From contig NW_025841744.1 of NCBI RefSeq assembly GCF_002878395.1, positions 175,687-239,686 of the forward strand: a DNA stretch of 64,000 nucleotides, in the 5' to 3' direction. Source of the DNA: Capsicum annuum (taxonomy: Eukaryota > Streptophyta > Magnoliopsida > Solanales > Solanaceae). This document shows, in pieces, positions 35,101 to 47,746 of the stretch (the first letter of the stretch is position 1; each line of letters opens with the position of its first letter). Under the pieces are notes generated by a model. It ran no database searches. It was given only the letters and a program-made list of their open reading frames with translations, and was not told the origin of the DNA. The translations under genes and the position numbers were made by a program.

Positions 35101-35329
35101 GAAGGTCTATTTTGAAGTCGATTTTCCTTTCGGGAGAAACACCGGGAAGATCTCCAGGAAACACATATGAGAATTCTTTTACTACTGGGACTTAGTCAAG
35201 AGTAGGATTTTCTGAGTTAGAGTCTTTGACTCGTACAAGATGACTAATACACCCCTTCGATATCATCTTTCTAGTTCTAAGGTACGAAATCAACTGACCC
35301 CTAAGAGCTGTAGTACTACCCCTCTATTC

Positions 35330-35660
35330 AAGGACTGGTTCATTTGGGAACTAAAAATGAACTCTTCTGTTTCTACAATCAACTGAGGCATAGAATGAGT
35401 AGAGCCAATCCATGCCAAGTATGACATCAAAATCTATCATCTCTAACTCCACCAGATGAAATGAGGTAATTTTTTGAGATATTGTGACCAGACAGTTCGT
35501 GTATACCTGCCTGGATACAATGGAAACACCTACTAGGGTAGACACTAAAAAGGGATTAGCTAGAGTTTCGGGACTGTCTCTGAAATTGACAGTTATATAG
35601 AAAGAGAAGCTCCAGGGTCTAGCAAAGCATAAATATGTAAAAAAAAAACCTGCAATGTAC
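35330..35660 (-). pseudogene. G1 aspartic protease, broken
   Basis: The active-site loop YALLDPGASLS is intact at about 35600-35640 but is out of frame with the rest. 35351-35545 carries STLVGVSIVSRQVYTNCLVTI and DFDVILGMDWLYS. A small deletion around 35590-35600 relative to G2 and C breaks the frame. Confidence 0.78.
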
Positions 35661-35689
35661 CAGTAACTACGTCAGGAGAATTTTCCTAA

Positions 35690-36868
35690 TTTTGGCAGGA
35701 CTGAAGAGCATATAATCTGTTCGGACACTAACCACTGGTAGTACTAGAAGCGATACCCTGCTGAATTAGGCGACCGGATGGAACTAACGACTTATGGGAC
35801 TGGCCCTATTGGCGCACATCCCTACAATTCTGAGAAACTACCTGACACTTCCAAAATGGCCTAGCTTGCCTTACATGAAGCTACATTACTACCTGCTCTA
35901 CACTCATCCTGATAGTGTCTAACATATTTTTGACATAGAGAATTTGTATGAGAACTGCTAACACTGACCTGGAACTTAGAGCCTGGTTCCCTATCCCTAT
36001 TGTCATTTCCTGATTTGGGTACTGGGGCACTAACTGAAGAGGGCGCTGGGGATGAAGACCTCTAATAAACCTGAGAATGGTTATCACCTTCTAACTTTGG
36101 CTGACTGAAATTAAAACTACTTATGCTATCTCTCTTATTTCCTCTCTCCCTCTTCTCAGTCTTCTGGTCCTCTATCTGTTGAGCATGGACCATCAGTCTA
36201 GACAAGTCCATCTCACTAATTAGCATTGTGGTCTTACACTCCTTGACCACACTATCAGACATGCTAGACACAAACTTACTCATAACTTACTCATCTTGGA
36301 CCTACTGTCAGCTACAACATGAGGAGCATACTTAGCTAACTACGTAAACCTGAGAGAATACTCCCTCACACTCATGCTGTCTTGCCTCAAATTAATAAAT
36401 TCTAACACCTTGGCCTCCTTCAACTCTAATAGAAAGAATCTGTCCAAGAAAGCCATGCTTCCCATTCCACAATCCCTGCATCAATACCTGTATCAACTTT
36501 TCACTACTTAAACAAAGTTTGGGATACATCCTGTAATTGATATGCAGCCAACTCAGCAATCTTACTAGGAGTTACCCCCATAGAATCCGTTACCTTTTAA
36601 ACCATATCTAAGAATTCCTGAGGATCCTCTTCAGACTTGGACCCCATGAAGGAAGGCAGATTCATCCGGGTGAAATCCCAAATTCTAGTTGCAGCAGTAT
36701 TGGCGACTAGTTTTGTGGAACAACAACTGTTCGTTCATTCTACACTGCAACGGATTTTGCTATGTTTGTAAACAAAGCCCTGAATTATGTGTAAGAGACA
36801 TGCTCACCAAAGGATATACCTGGATGGGCTGAGGGGTTGGTTGTGTTCCTGTTCTTCTTAGGAGGCAT
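35690..36868 (-). pseudogene. gag: G1 gag, with intact start codon
   Basis: Minus strand. An ATG at 36866-36868 begins PPKKNRN, just after an acceptor-like cgtttacag. Capsid fragments follow: a QLAAYQLQDVSQ-like stretch (about 36520-36560), WALLDRFFLLELKEA-like (near 36440) and MSKFVSSMSDSVVKECKTTM (36062-36283), then SRLMVHAQQIEDQK. The knuckle region near 35840-35900 is degenerate. A short local duplication (acttactcat twice near 36275) disrupts the frame. Confidence 0.8.
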
Positions 36869-37062
36869 TTTCTGTAAACGAAAGAAAGAAATGTATTAGA
36901 CAGAGAGTCGTGCTTCCTTGCATGACATGAATACTGAAAAAAGGGAAACTTTTCCTAAACGCCTTGTATCCTCTCGTCCGTATGAGTGGCGCACTAGACA
37001 CCCATGCACAAAACTCTACTCAATGCAGCTTTTAGACTTCCTAGGATACTTTAAAACTTTAG

Positions 37063-37074
37063 GCTATGATACCA
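37063..37074 (-). other. Primer-binding site of G1
   Basis: GCTATGATACCA, the inverse of TGGTATCAGAGC with one change, four bases before LTR2. Confidence 0.83.
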
Positions 37075-37078
37075 AGTT

Positions 37079-38988
37079 TTTAATGACCCGAGACACCCTC
37101 TACTCGTTAAAAAAGTGCTTACACTCCCGAGGGACCACAAGCTAACATATGAGCTGGTACCTACTCTGAGCACAGGATAATATAATCATGAGTTGCAGAA
37201 GAATAACTGAAGTTCCATAAGGTTTTAAATATTTTAATTCAAAATGAAATATAAATTTAGGAAAAATGAATGTCTGAATCTGATAAAGTACTACTAAACT
37301 GAACAACTAACTGACCGTAATGTCTGAAGATCCTTTAAGACTGACTGACTGAGAGTTGATGGGACAAGCCCCCAACTAACTCTACTGACTACTGAAATAA
37401 AGACATGAAATACGTTATTCTATCATTTGGTGATGAGGACTCACCACTGCTATAGTACTGCTGAGAATTTGAAAATCTAGGTGTGATCTGGGAACTGAGC
37501 GTCAGCATCTATGATATGAGACATCATAGCACAAAAGCAAGGTATGCGATTAGTACTTTAAATATACTGGTATGCTAAATGAGGTAGGTTGATATCCATG
37601 GCCTTATGAATAGGAATAATAATAATAATTAACTAGACATACATGCAAAGCATGGAGTATTGAATAAAGAGCATGGAATATGTAGATACTAAAAATACTG
37701 GAAAATCTATAAATACTACAGATGCACGACAAAGCATATAGCATGAACTAAGTAAAATCTGTAAATACTGATATACTGAGATAACTGAATTCTTTATGCT
37801 TTGGCAAAAACACTAAGACTGAATAACTGAGCTGGGACTGTAACTGAGACTATATCTGAGACTGTGGGAGGTATCATCTAACCAACATTTCCCAATTTGA
37901 GCTAATCGGGGTCCAATCTGTAACCCTAGTTAGAAGGTTGTTAATACCAAACCACGGGTACTAACAATGGCTGTGTGGATCTACTAATCTAATATAATGT
38001 CCAAAGGACTAAGGGTGTTATGCCTGAACTGATGGGTGACCCCTATGACATAGTCAAGTCTAATCTGACGGGTGACTTTTCATACCCTACGCTGGCTAAG
38101 TAGTTATGGAGTATATGGACTGCTACTAATGACTTTTCCTATTTGATGGGGAAGCCATCATCCCTAAACACGCTCGGTGCTAGATCCTACTCCCAACTGA
38201 AAGAAACTGAGATGCTAGACTATTTTGAGTTGAATAACTGATATCTGACAATTCTGATAATGCTCATGATATAATATGAAGTTATTCTAAAGATACTGAG
38301 ACAACATTAAGAAAACAACTACAGTTTTGGGTATTCAATACCCCTAGGACTCAAAACAATAGTAGTAGCATGACACTAAAACATTGAAGGACATATCATG
38401 AAGACTCTTATTAAATCTATTGCTCTTGTAGGCATTTTATCAAACACTTATAGTTCATGGTTTAAAATAATCATAGAATTATTAAAGGAGCTGCATAATT
38501 AAAATAAAATTATCTTGGAAAAAACTAAGTCATGAAATTATCCGTGTCACTGGAAACTGACAACTGGAAAATTGGTCTGTGGCGCGATACGGGGAAATTA
38601 TGGTCCTTTACTTATTGGGACATGGAAGTTCTCCGCAATGAGGTGGCATCATGCTGCAACACTAGTAAATGATAAATTCCAAAGTTGCCTATGGCGCGAT
38701 GCACCAAAATCACGATACCTTACTGGAAATTGACAATCACTATTTTAAATCTCTCTATGATGCTCTGATGGATAAAATGATGGTTTTTAACGACTAAAAC
38801 TTAAAATCGTCATAACTTCTTAACCAGTTATTGGATTTCGACAAATTTTATATCGTTGGAAAGCAAATTAAATTTCCTACGCAATGGCCAGCTCTAAACT
38901 AATAATAATGAGCGTTTCAGAAATTTTTATGTATGTATACTCGTGTATTAGGACTTTAGATTATGCTAGGGAAATACAAGGTGTTATA
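37079..38988 (-). repeat. Element G LTR2 (central, shared)
   Basis: 1910 bases. Its first base pair is mutated (TTTAATGACC for TGTAATGACC) and it ends gtgttata. Compared with LTR3 it lacks roughly 450 bases around 38536 (the region equal to about 45350-45825), but keeps about 110 bases near 37595-37700 that LTR3 has lost. The cataacttct...atcgttggaaag module is at 38806-38862. Confidence 0.85.
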
Positions 38989-39189
38989 ATATCTCCCCTT
39001 TGGGATCATTCATCCCCGAATGAAACTACTTAAGAAGAGGGAACTGATGGACTGAGCTTGCACACTGAATATTCATGTATAATGCATGGAATGCATGACT
39101 GAACTAATTTGTAAATACACGACTGACATAAACATGATGTGCAACTGAAATTGAGCATGATGGAGAGAAATATTAGGAATATTAGTACC

Positions 39190-40680
39190 TTATGATGAAT
39201 CTAGATTTACTGTGAAAAGATGAGGGTACTTGGTTCGCATATCTACCTCTACTTCCCAAGTGACTCCCTCAATGGACTAGTTCCGCCAAAGAACTTTGAC
39301 TAGTTAAACTTCTTTGTTCCTTAGTCTACGAACTTGATGATCAAGAATTTCGACTGGAACTTTCTCAAAGAAAAGACTGTTCTGAATATATACACTTTAT
39401 ATGGGAACAACTATAGCTGGATCACCAATACACTTTTTCACAATGAGACATGGAACACTAGGTGTACTGAGGCTAAATATGAAGGCAACTCCAGCTCGTA
39501 AGCTACCTTTACGAAATGACTAAGAATTCTGAAGGGAATAACATATCGGGGACTGAATTTTCCTTTCTCACTGCCTTCATGGGAGACATTTTCAGAAACA
39601 AAAGATAACCAACCTCAAAATCAAGATCCTTTCTCCTCACATCTACATACAATTTCTGCCGGCTCTGGGCAGCCCTAAGCCTTTGTCTGATCAACTGAAC
39701 CTTCTCTAATGTATCAAACACCATGTCAGGACCTATTACTATGGCCTCACCTACTCTAAACCAAGTAATTGGAGAACTACATCTCCTAGCATAGAGAGCC
39801 TTAAATAGAGTCGTACAGATACTGGACTGATAGTTGTTATTGTATGCGAATCAGTTAAAGGCAAATGGTCATCCTAACTACCCTTGAAATCAAAAACAAA
39901 TGCTCTCAGCATATCTTCAAGAGTCTAAATGGTCCATTCTTCTTGACCGTCTGTCTGAGGGTGGAAGGCTGTACTAAGGTGGACAGGGGTACCAAGACCT
40001 TTTTGAATGCTTTCCAAAAGTGAGAGATAAATTGAGTACCTCTATTTGAGATAATAGATAATGGAATACCATGCAACCTAACCAACTCTCTGAGATAGAG
40101 GTTGGCATAGTCCTCGGCTGAGTAAGAGGTATGGACTGGCAAGAAATGAGCTGATTTGATCATCCTGTATACTATAACCTAAATAGAGTCATACTGATAA
40201 CGGGTACAAGTCAAACCTATCACAAAGTCCATGTTCACTTCCTCCCATTTCTACATGGGAATACTGAACTCCTACATGGACCCACTAGGCTTCTGGTGCT
40301 CAATCTTAACTTGTTGGCATGTAATGCACTTAGCTACAATCTCTATCATATTGCTTTTCATCCCACTCTACCAATATATCTCCCGTAAATTACGGTACAT
40401 CTTAGCGTCCTCCGGATGAATAGAGTAACACGCACTATGCGCTTCTGCAAGAATTCATTACCTTAACTCATCTACACAAGGCACACACAATCTACCCTAA
40501 CAACGTAAAATACCATATCTCCCATGGGAGTAAACCTCTACTTTTTAATCTGTGACTGATTCTTTCAACTTAACTAGACTGGGATCTCTATCCTTTTTTT
40601 ACTTTACCTTGGAAACTAGAGATGATTCAGTGCTACTCTGAACCCACACACTACCCTCTGTTGATTTGACTAAGTGAACA
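39190..40680 (-). pseudogene. G2 integrase and chromodomain, broken
   Basis: Minus strand. 39906-40163 holds the catalytic core SAHFLPVHTSYSAEDYANLYL and IPLSIISNRGTQFISHF; the second catalytic aspartate (DRGTQF) is asparagine. VERTI-like sequence with the glutamate is degenerate. 39509-39724 gives RLRAAQSRQKLYVDVRRKDL and the C-terminal fold. A chromodomain remnant extends to about 39190. The zinc-binding part and linker lie at 40290-40560 with stops. It is the counterpart of the integrase missing from G1. Confidence 0.82.
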
Positions 40681-40706
40681 CCTAGTTAGGCAAGCTGATA
40701 GACATC

Positions 40707-41200
40707 CTAGGCTGACTTCTTCTTACCATCCTTAACATGAGCTATACTATCAGCCACTATATTGGCCTTGCCCACATAATACAAAACACTCATGTCATAA
40801 TTCTTTAATATCTCTGACCACCTTCTCTGATGCAGATTCAAATCTTTCTGACAAAATATATACTGAAGGCTTTTATGATCTGTGAACACATCAACATGCA
40901 CCCCATATAAGTAATGCCTCCAAATCTTTAAGGCAAACACTACTTCTATTAGCTCAAAATCATGAGTCAAATAATTCTTCTCATGAGGCTTAAGCTATCT
41001 GGAGGCGTAGGCTATGACATTACCTCTCTTCATGAGAACACAACCTAAACCTACTCTGGATTCATCATAGTAAACAACAAAACTATCTGAACCATCTGGT
41101 AGAGTAAGAACTGTGGCTAAGGTGAGTCAAGTCTTCAACTCCTGAAAAATTTCTCTCATGAATCTGACCACTGAAACTTAACTTTGTTCTAGTCAATCTG
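40707..41200 (-). pseudogene. G2 RNase H, broken
   Basis: Frame 40707-40970 shows [55 protein letters not shown] and YYVGKANIVADSIAHV, covering the second half of RNase H including its C-terminal aspartate motif. The N-terminal part (YCDESRVGLGCVL-like, near 41050) is out of frame, after stops near 40995. The domain is placed correctly between RT and integrase. Confidence 0.82.
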
Positions 41201-41249
41201 GACATAGGGGATGCTATAAAAGAAAACCCTTCAATAAACCGATGATAAT

Positions 41250-41990
41250 AGCCAGTTAAACCGAAGAAACTCTTGATATCTGATGGAGAGATAGGTCTAG
41301 GCTAGTTTCTCACCGCTTTAGTCTTTTAAGGATCAACTCTAAAGCCATCACCAAAAATAATATGACAAAGGAAAGCTACCGATCTTAGCCAAAATTTACA
41401 CTTACTAAATTTAGCGAACAACTAATGAGCTGTAAGAGTCTGAAGAACTACTTTGAGGTGGTCTGCATGCTTATTTTCGCTATGGGAGTGAACAAGGATG
41501 TCATCAATGAAGATTATGATGAACATGTACAAGTACTGCTTGAACACTATGTTCATCAAGTCCATGAAAACTGGTGGGGCATTTGTGTGACCAAAGGACA
41601 TGACTAAAAATTCAAAGTGACCATACTGAGTTTGGAAAGATATTTTTAGAATATCACATTCTCTAACTCTAAGTTGATGATAGCCTGATCTGAGGTTTAT
41701 CTTGGGAAAAGTAACTGGCACCCTGAAGTTGGTCGAACAAATTATTCATTCTAGGAAGTAGATATTTATTCGTGACTGTAACCTTGTTCAACTGACAGTA
41801 GTCTATGCATATCCTATGAGAACCATCTTTCTTATGCATGAATAGAATAGGTATGGCCCATGGAGAGATATTGGGTTGGATGAATCCCTTATCTAAGAGA
41901 TCCATCAACTATTCTATAGTTCTTTAAGTTCAGTTGGAGCTATTCTATATGGCAGAATAGATATAGGCTGAGTATCTGGGAGAAGGTCTA
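41250..41990 (-). pseudogene. G2 reverse transcriptase, broken
   Basis: Frame 41422-41721 carries [35 protein letters not shown] and the active site [11 protein letters not shown] with both aspartates. The usual FGLTNAP has His for Leu. 41669-41908 has [30 protein letters not shown] and [20 protein letters not shown]. The two frames overlap with a shift near 41700. The end (SFLGLTGYYHRF-like) is near 41250. It retains the catalytic residues that G1 has lost. Confidence 0.85.
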
Positions 41991-42229
41991 TTCTGAAGTA
42001 AATTTACCTTTCAGGAGGAACTCCAAGAAGCTCTTCAGGAAACACATTTGAGAATACTTTTACTAATGGGACTGACTCAAGAGTAGGTGTTTCTAAGTTA
42101 GAGTCTTTGAATCGTACAAGTTAGTAAATACACCCCTTCGATATAAACTTTCTGGCTCAAAGGTACGAAATCAACTGACCCTTAAGAGCTATAGTACTAC
42201 CCCTCCATTCAAGGACCGGTTTATTTTGG

Positions 42230-42560
42230 AACTAAAAATGAACTATTTTGTTCCTACAATCAACTAAGGTATAACATGAGTGGAGCCAATCCATGCCGAG
42301 AATGACATCAAAATTCATTATCTTTAACTCCACAAGATCAACTGAGGTAACCTTTTAAGATATTGTGATTGGATAGTTCCTATATACCTTCTTGGCTATA
42401 ATGGAAACTCCTACTGGGGTAGACACTGAAAAGGGCTCTACTAGAGTTTCGGGACTGAGTCCATATATAATGTTACAAAAGAAAAAACAGAAGCTCCAGG
42501 ATCTAGTAAAGCATATACATGTAAGTGAAAGACCTATAATGTACCAATAACTACGTCGAG
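42230..42560 (-). pseudogene. G2 aspartic protease, broken
   Basis: The active site YALLDPGASV is readable at about 42485-42525. DVILGMDWLHS is near 42290-42310. The stretch between (VEPFSVSTPVGVSI-like, 42400-42450) contains a frame change next to a short deletion near 42465. No continuous frame above 60 codons remains. Confidence 0.7.
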
Positions 42561-42589
42561 AGATTTTTTGTAATCTTGGTGGGACTGAA

Positions 42590-43764
42590 GAGAATATAAT
42601 TTGTTCGGTCGCTAACCACTGGTAGCACTAGAAGTGGCACCCTGCTAAGTTAGGAGACCGAATGGAACTAATGACAGAAGGGACTGCCCCTGTTGGCTCA
42701 CATCCCCACCTTTCTGAGCAACTACCCAATACTCCCGAATCCGATGGCATGGCTTGCCACACCAGAAGCACACATTACTACCCGCTCTACACTCACCCTA
42801 ATGGTGTTTACCATATTTTTCACATAGAGTATTTGTACGAGCATTGCTAACACTAACCTGGGACTTAGAGACTGGTGCTTTATCCCTATTGTCATTTCTG
42901 AATTTGGGTACCAGGTACTGGCTGAAGAGGGCATTGGGGCTAAAGACCTCTTATAAAACTGAGGATGGTTACCACCATTTGACTTTGACTGACTGAAATT
43001 AAAAATACCCATCCTTGGTCTTTTGTTTTCTCTCTCCCTCTCCTTAATCTTCTACTTCTCTATCTATTGAGCATCGACCATCAATCTAGACAAGCCTATC
43101 TCACCAATTAGCACTGCAGTCCTACACTACTTGACTACAATATCAAACATGCTAGACACAAACTTACTCATCTTGGACATACTGTCAGCTACCACATGAG
43201 GAGCATATTTAGCTAATTGAGTTAACCTAAGGGAATACTCCCTCACACTCATGCTTCCTTGCCTCAAATTAATAAATTCTAACACCTTTGCCTTCCTACA
43301 CGCTAATGGAAAGAATCTTTCCAAGAAAGTCATGGAAAACTCTTCCCATTCTATAGGCCCTGCATCAACACCTTTATCAACTTTGCATTGCTTGAACCAA
43401 GTATGGGCGGCATCCTATAATTGATATGTAGCCAACTCGACACTCTGACTAGACTTCACCCACATAGCATCCATTACCTTCTAAACCATATCTAAGAATT
43501 CCTGTGGATCCTCTTCAGACTTGGAGCCCTTGAAGGATGGGGGATTCATCCGGTTGAAATCCCAAATTCTAGTAGCAGTAGTTTTGGCTATTAGTTGGCT
43601 AGAACAGCAGCTGGTCATTCATTATGCACTACTGCAGAGTTCACTAGAGGTGTGAACGCAGCCCTAAATTCTGTATGAGAGATATGCTCGTCTAGAGGAT
43701 CTTCTTGGATAGGCGGAGGGGTTGGGTGAGTTACTGTTCTTCTTTAGTTCTATTTGGGAGGTAT
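42590..43764 (-). pseudogene. gag: G2 gag, broken
   Basis: Minus strand. The start position near 43762-43764 reads ATA. The capsid fragment 43127-43333 has MTFLERFFPLACRKAKVLEF, NLRQGSMSVREYSLRLTQLA, KYAPHVVADSMSKMSKFVSS. The knuckle region around 42720-42790 shows a CFWCGKPCHRIRE-like order with partial conservation. 42722-43012 is a neighbouring frame. Stops near 43100 and 43400. Confidence 0.8.
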
Positions 43765-43970
43765 GTTCTATAAATGGAAGGAAGAAATAGATTAGACAGG
43801 TATTTTAACTTAAGCTCATGCTTACTCACACGACATAAATATTGAAAGAAGGGAAACTTTTTCTAAATCCCTTGTAGCCTCTCATCCATAAGTGTAGCGT
43901 GCTACACTCCCATGCACAAGACTCTACTCGATGCGGCTTTTAGAATTCCAAGGAAACTTTAAAACCTTAG

Positions 43971-43982
43971 GTTCTGATACTA
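43971..43982 (-). other. Primer-binding site of G2
   Basis: GTTCTGATACTA, the inverse of TGGTATCAGAGC with two changes, four bases before LTR3. Confidence 0.8.
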
Positions 43983-43986
43983 AGTT

Positions 43987-46276
43987 TGTAACGACCTAGA
44001 CTACCCCCTAGTCGCTACATGGTGCTTATATTCCCGAGGGACCACAAGCTAACCCATGAGCTGGTACCTATTGTGAGCACTGGATAATATAATCATGAGT
44101 TGCAAAAGAATAGCTAAAGTGCTATAAGGTTTTAAATATTTGAATTCAAATTGAAATATAAATCTAGGAAAAACGACTGTCTGAATATGATAAAGTACTA
44201 ATAAACTGAACAACTAACTGACTGTAACATCTGAAGAGCCTCTAAGACTGACTAACTGAGAGTTGATGGACAAGCCCCCAACTAACTCTGTTGACTACTA
44301 AAATAAAGACATGAAATAAGATAGTATGTCCGTGGGTGATAAGGACTCACCACTGCAACGGCACTGGTGAGAATCTGAGAACCTAGGTATGATCCGACAA
44401 TTGAGCGTCAGCACCTATTATCTGAGACATCATAGCACAAAAGCAAGGTATGCGATCAGTACTTTGAATATACTGGTATGCTAAATGAGGTAGGTTGATA
44501 TGAAATACAGGAAAATCTATAAATACTATGGATGCATGACCAAGTATATATTATGAACTGAGTAAAATCTGTAAATACTGATATACTGAGATAATTGAAA
44601 TCTGTATGCTTTTGTCAAACAACAATAAGAATTAATAACTAAGCTATGACTGTAACTAAGAATATATCTGAGACTGTAGGAGGTATTATCTAATCGACAT
44701 TCACCAATTTGAGATAATCGGGGTCCAACATATTACTCCAGTTGGAAGGATGTTAATACCATGCCACGGGTACTAACAATGGTTGTGTGGATCCACTAAT
44801 CTATTATAATGTCCAAAGTACTAAGGGTGTTAATCCTGAACAGACTGGTGACCCAAGCAAGATAGTCAAGCCTAATCTGTCGGGTGACTGCTTACACCCT
44901 ACGCCGGCTACTTAGTTCTGGAGTATAGGGACTGCTACTAACGACTCTTACTATCTGACGGGGAAGCTGCCATCCCTACACTCGCTCGGTGCTAAATCCT
45001 ACTTCCAACTAAAAGACACTGAGATACTAGACTGTTCTGAGTTGAATAACTGATATCTGACTATTCTGATAATGCTTATAATATAATCTGAAACTATTCT
45101 GAAGATACTAAGACAACATTAAGTAAACAACTACTGTTTTAGGTATTCAATACCCCCCAGGGCTCAAAACAATAGTAGTAGCATGACACTTAAACATTGA
45201 AGGACATAGCATGAAGACTTTTATTAAATCAATTCCTCTTGTAGGCATTTTATCAAAGACTTATAGTTCATGGTTTAAAATAATCATAGAACTACTAAAG
45301 GACCAGCATAATTAACATAAAATTATCATTTAAAACAGTAAGTCATGCTTTAATTCAATAAATGATAACACTAAAATATAAGGACTTGAATAACAACAAT
45401 AACTTCATTAAAACATGTTATTAAATCAAAGTTCATGGAGATTAATGGATGAAATCATGATTTAAAATCAAAAAACTTAAAAAGATCATAACTTTATAAT
45501 TAAAAAGGTTACTTGGGCTCCATGGAGGAAAGGAATCCATGGATGAACATCTAACATACCTTAACGGATGAATTTCTTGAAGTTCTTGGGTGAATTCTTG
45601 AGATTTCTCTTGGTTTCTTGAGAGCCGGGGTTTATAATTTAAAGAGAAAGCTCTTGAATTTTTGGGAAAATTAATAAAGAATAAACTTTTAAAATATTTT
45701 TAGGGCTTAAGTATTCCATCTGAGCGGATTAAAATAATGGGATAATATTGTTTTAACCCTGGACGAAATATTAGATTTTCGTGAAAATTTTCCGATATGG
45801 GCCCCTGGCGCGACGCGATGCTATCGCGCCATGTTAGTGGAAATTGAAAACTGGGAAACTAGTTTGTGTCATGATGTGGGGAAATCATACTCCTTCACTT
45901 ATTGGGACCTGGAAGTTCTCCACAATGCGGTGGCATCGCACTGCAACACTGAAAAATGACAAATGCCAAATAGGCTTATGGCGCGACGCGCCAAAATTGT
46001 GATACCTCACTAAAAACTGACAATTGTTATTTTGAATCTCTCCGCAATGTGATGATGGGTAAAATGACGGTGTTTAATGATTGAAACTTAAAATCGCCAT
46101 AACTTCTTACCGGTTATCAGATTTCGGCAAAGTTTATATCGTTGGAAATTAAATTCAATTTCCTACTCAATGGCAGGCTCTAAACTAAAAAAATAATGAG
46201 TATTTTAGAAATTTTTATATATGAATAATCATGTATTGGGATTTTAGATTATGATAGGGAAATACGGGGTGTTACA
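43987..46276 (-). repeat. Element G LTR3 (right, 5')
   Basis: 2290 bases, TGTAACGACC...GGTGTTACA. A CpG-rich block lies at about 45795-46030 (gcgcgacgcg motifs). The shared cataactt...gttggaaa module is near 46090-46150. It is followed by TATAA and C's LTR. Confidence 0.86.
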
Positions 46277-47746
46277 TATAATGTCCAAAGGACTAAGGGT
46301 GTCACGCCTGAACTGACAATGACCTCTGCGAGATAGTCAAACCTAATATGATGGGTGACTTCTCATATCCTATGCTGGCTACGTAGTCCTGAAGTATAGG
46401 GACTGCTACTAGCGATTTTGCCTATCTAATGGAGAAGCTGCAATCCCTATACTCGCTCGGTGCTAAATCCTACTCCCAACTGAAAGACACTAAAATACTA
46501 GACTATTCTGAGTTCATCTGACTTGTAACTGAATCTTATGATAATGCTCATAGTATGTTCTGAAGACTATTCTATAATGTACTAATACTAGACTACATAA
46601 ACAGCTATGGTTTTTCGGTATTCAATACCCCCAGGACTCAAAACAATAATAGTAAAATGACACTAAAGCTTGAAGATCAAAACTTGAAGTCTTTTATTAA
46701 ATAAATCACCCTTGAAGGAATTTTATCAAACACTTGTAGTTCATGGTTTAAAACAATCAAAAGAATACCATGGAACTTACAAAAATAGCATGAATTCAAC
46801 ATAATAGTACTAAATCATGGTTTAATTCAACAAACAATAATATTAACATATGGAGAATTGAATATTAATGATAATTTCATGGTAACATGGTATGAAATCC
46901 ATAGTGCATGGAGATTCATAGATGAAATCATAATTTAAAATATAATAACTTGAAAAGATCACAATTTTATAATTTAAAAGGGGTGTGTGGACACCATGGA
47001 TGAAAAATATTTACGGATGAACATCTAACATACCTTAATTGATGGATTTCTTGAAGTTCTTGGTGAATTCTTGAGGGTTGACCTTGAATTTAAGAGCTAG
47101 GGTTCTTGATTAGGAAAGAATGCCTTTTGATTTAGGGGAAATTAATTAACGAATGATCTTAAAAATGTTTTTAGGATTTAAATATCATACCTGGGCGAAC
47201 TAAAATAATGGGGAAAGGACTATTTTATTCCTGAACGAAATATTAATTTTTCATCGAATTTTTCCATAATGGGCACGTGGCACGATGCGGTGCTATTGCG
47301 TTGTGTCACTGAAAACTGACAACTGGGAACTAGGCTGACGAAGCGACGCAAAGAAATTGCAGTAAGCCTTTAGATGCCATTTTGGCCACCTCCGCGATGT
47401 GCCAACATCGCGGAGGCCCACTTGAAATTGATAAACGGAAAATTGTCCTACTCCGTGACGCGCCATGATCGCGAAGTCACACTGGAAATTGATAATTATC
47501 ATTTGGGATGCCTACGCGGCGCGCTAAGGGTTAAAATGATAGTGATTAATGACTGAAACCTTAAATCGCCATAACTTCTTACCTAGTTATCGGATTTAGA
47601 TAAATTTTATATCGTTGGAAAGCTAATTTAATTTCCTAAGCAATAGAAGTCTCTAAACTGGAGAATAATGAGTGTTTTGAAAATTTCATATATAAATACT
47701 CTTGTATTTAGACTTAAATTATGTTAGGAAAGTACAGGGTACTACA
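46277..47746 (-). repeat. Element C right (5') LTR, second part
   Basis: It starts with TSD TATAA, then gtccaaaggactaagggtg as at 16870 in the left LTR, and ends gtactaca. It contains the CpG-rich repeat block (about 47270-47525; the overlapping frames 47293-47502 and 47374-47556 are in it) and the shared module at 47566-47623. Confidence 0.87.

Larger units (their letters stand above)
33192..46276 (-). mobile_element. Element G: tandem retrotransposon with three LTRs and two internal regions
   Basis: The whole 13.1-kb block is bounded by perfect TATAA duplications (33187-33191 and 46277-46281). Inside, in one orientation, are LTR1 (only 81 bases left), internal region G1 with integrase to gag and a primer-binding site, LTR2 (37079-38988), internal region G2 with a second integrase to gag and primer-binding site, and LTR3 (43987-46276). 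LTR2 has a primer-binding site on one side and an inverse polypurine tract (atatctccccttt) on the other, so it is shared by both halves. Unequal recombination between LTRs of two copies is the likely origin. Confidence 0.85.
15979..47746 (-). mobile_element. Element C: Tekay-type chromovirus, interrupted twice
   Basis: C starts TGTAACAACCC and ends GTACTACA, flanked by TAAGC and TTAGC (four of five match), inside B's 5' LTR. Its two LTRs are 2356 bases and 890 plus 1465 bases, an excellent length match. Minus-strand order from the right is LTR, primer-binding site, gag, protease, RT, RNase H, integrase, chromodomain, LTR. Element E is inserted in the integrase coding region (19008) and tandem element G in the 5' LTR (33192). 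Its frames are the least decayed of the full-length copies but still broken. Confidence 0.88.

Noticed and set aside
33192..46276. Two independent elements nested in each other
   Set aside because: A nested pair would need two LTR pairs and a second TSD. Only three LTRs are present and the central one is bordered by internal sequence on both sides.
47293..47556. Overlapping frames on both strands in the CpG-rich LTR block
   Set aside because: They lie in repeat sequence shared with the LTR at 17860-18115, where the frames are not conserved.
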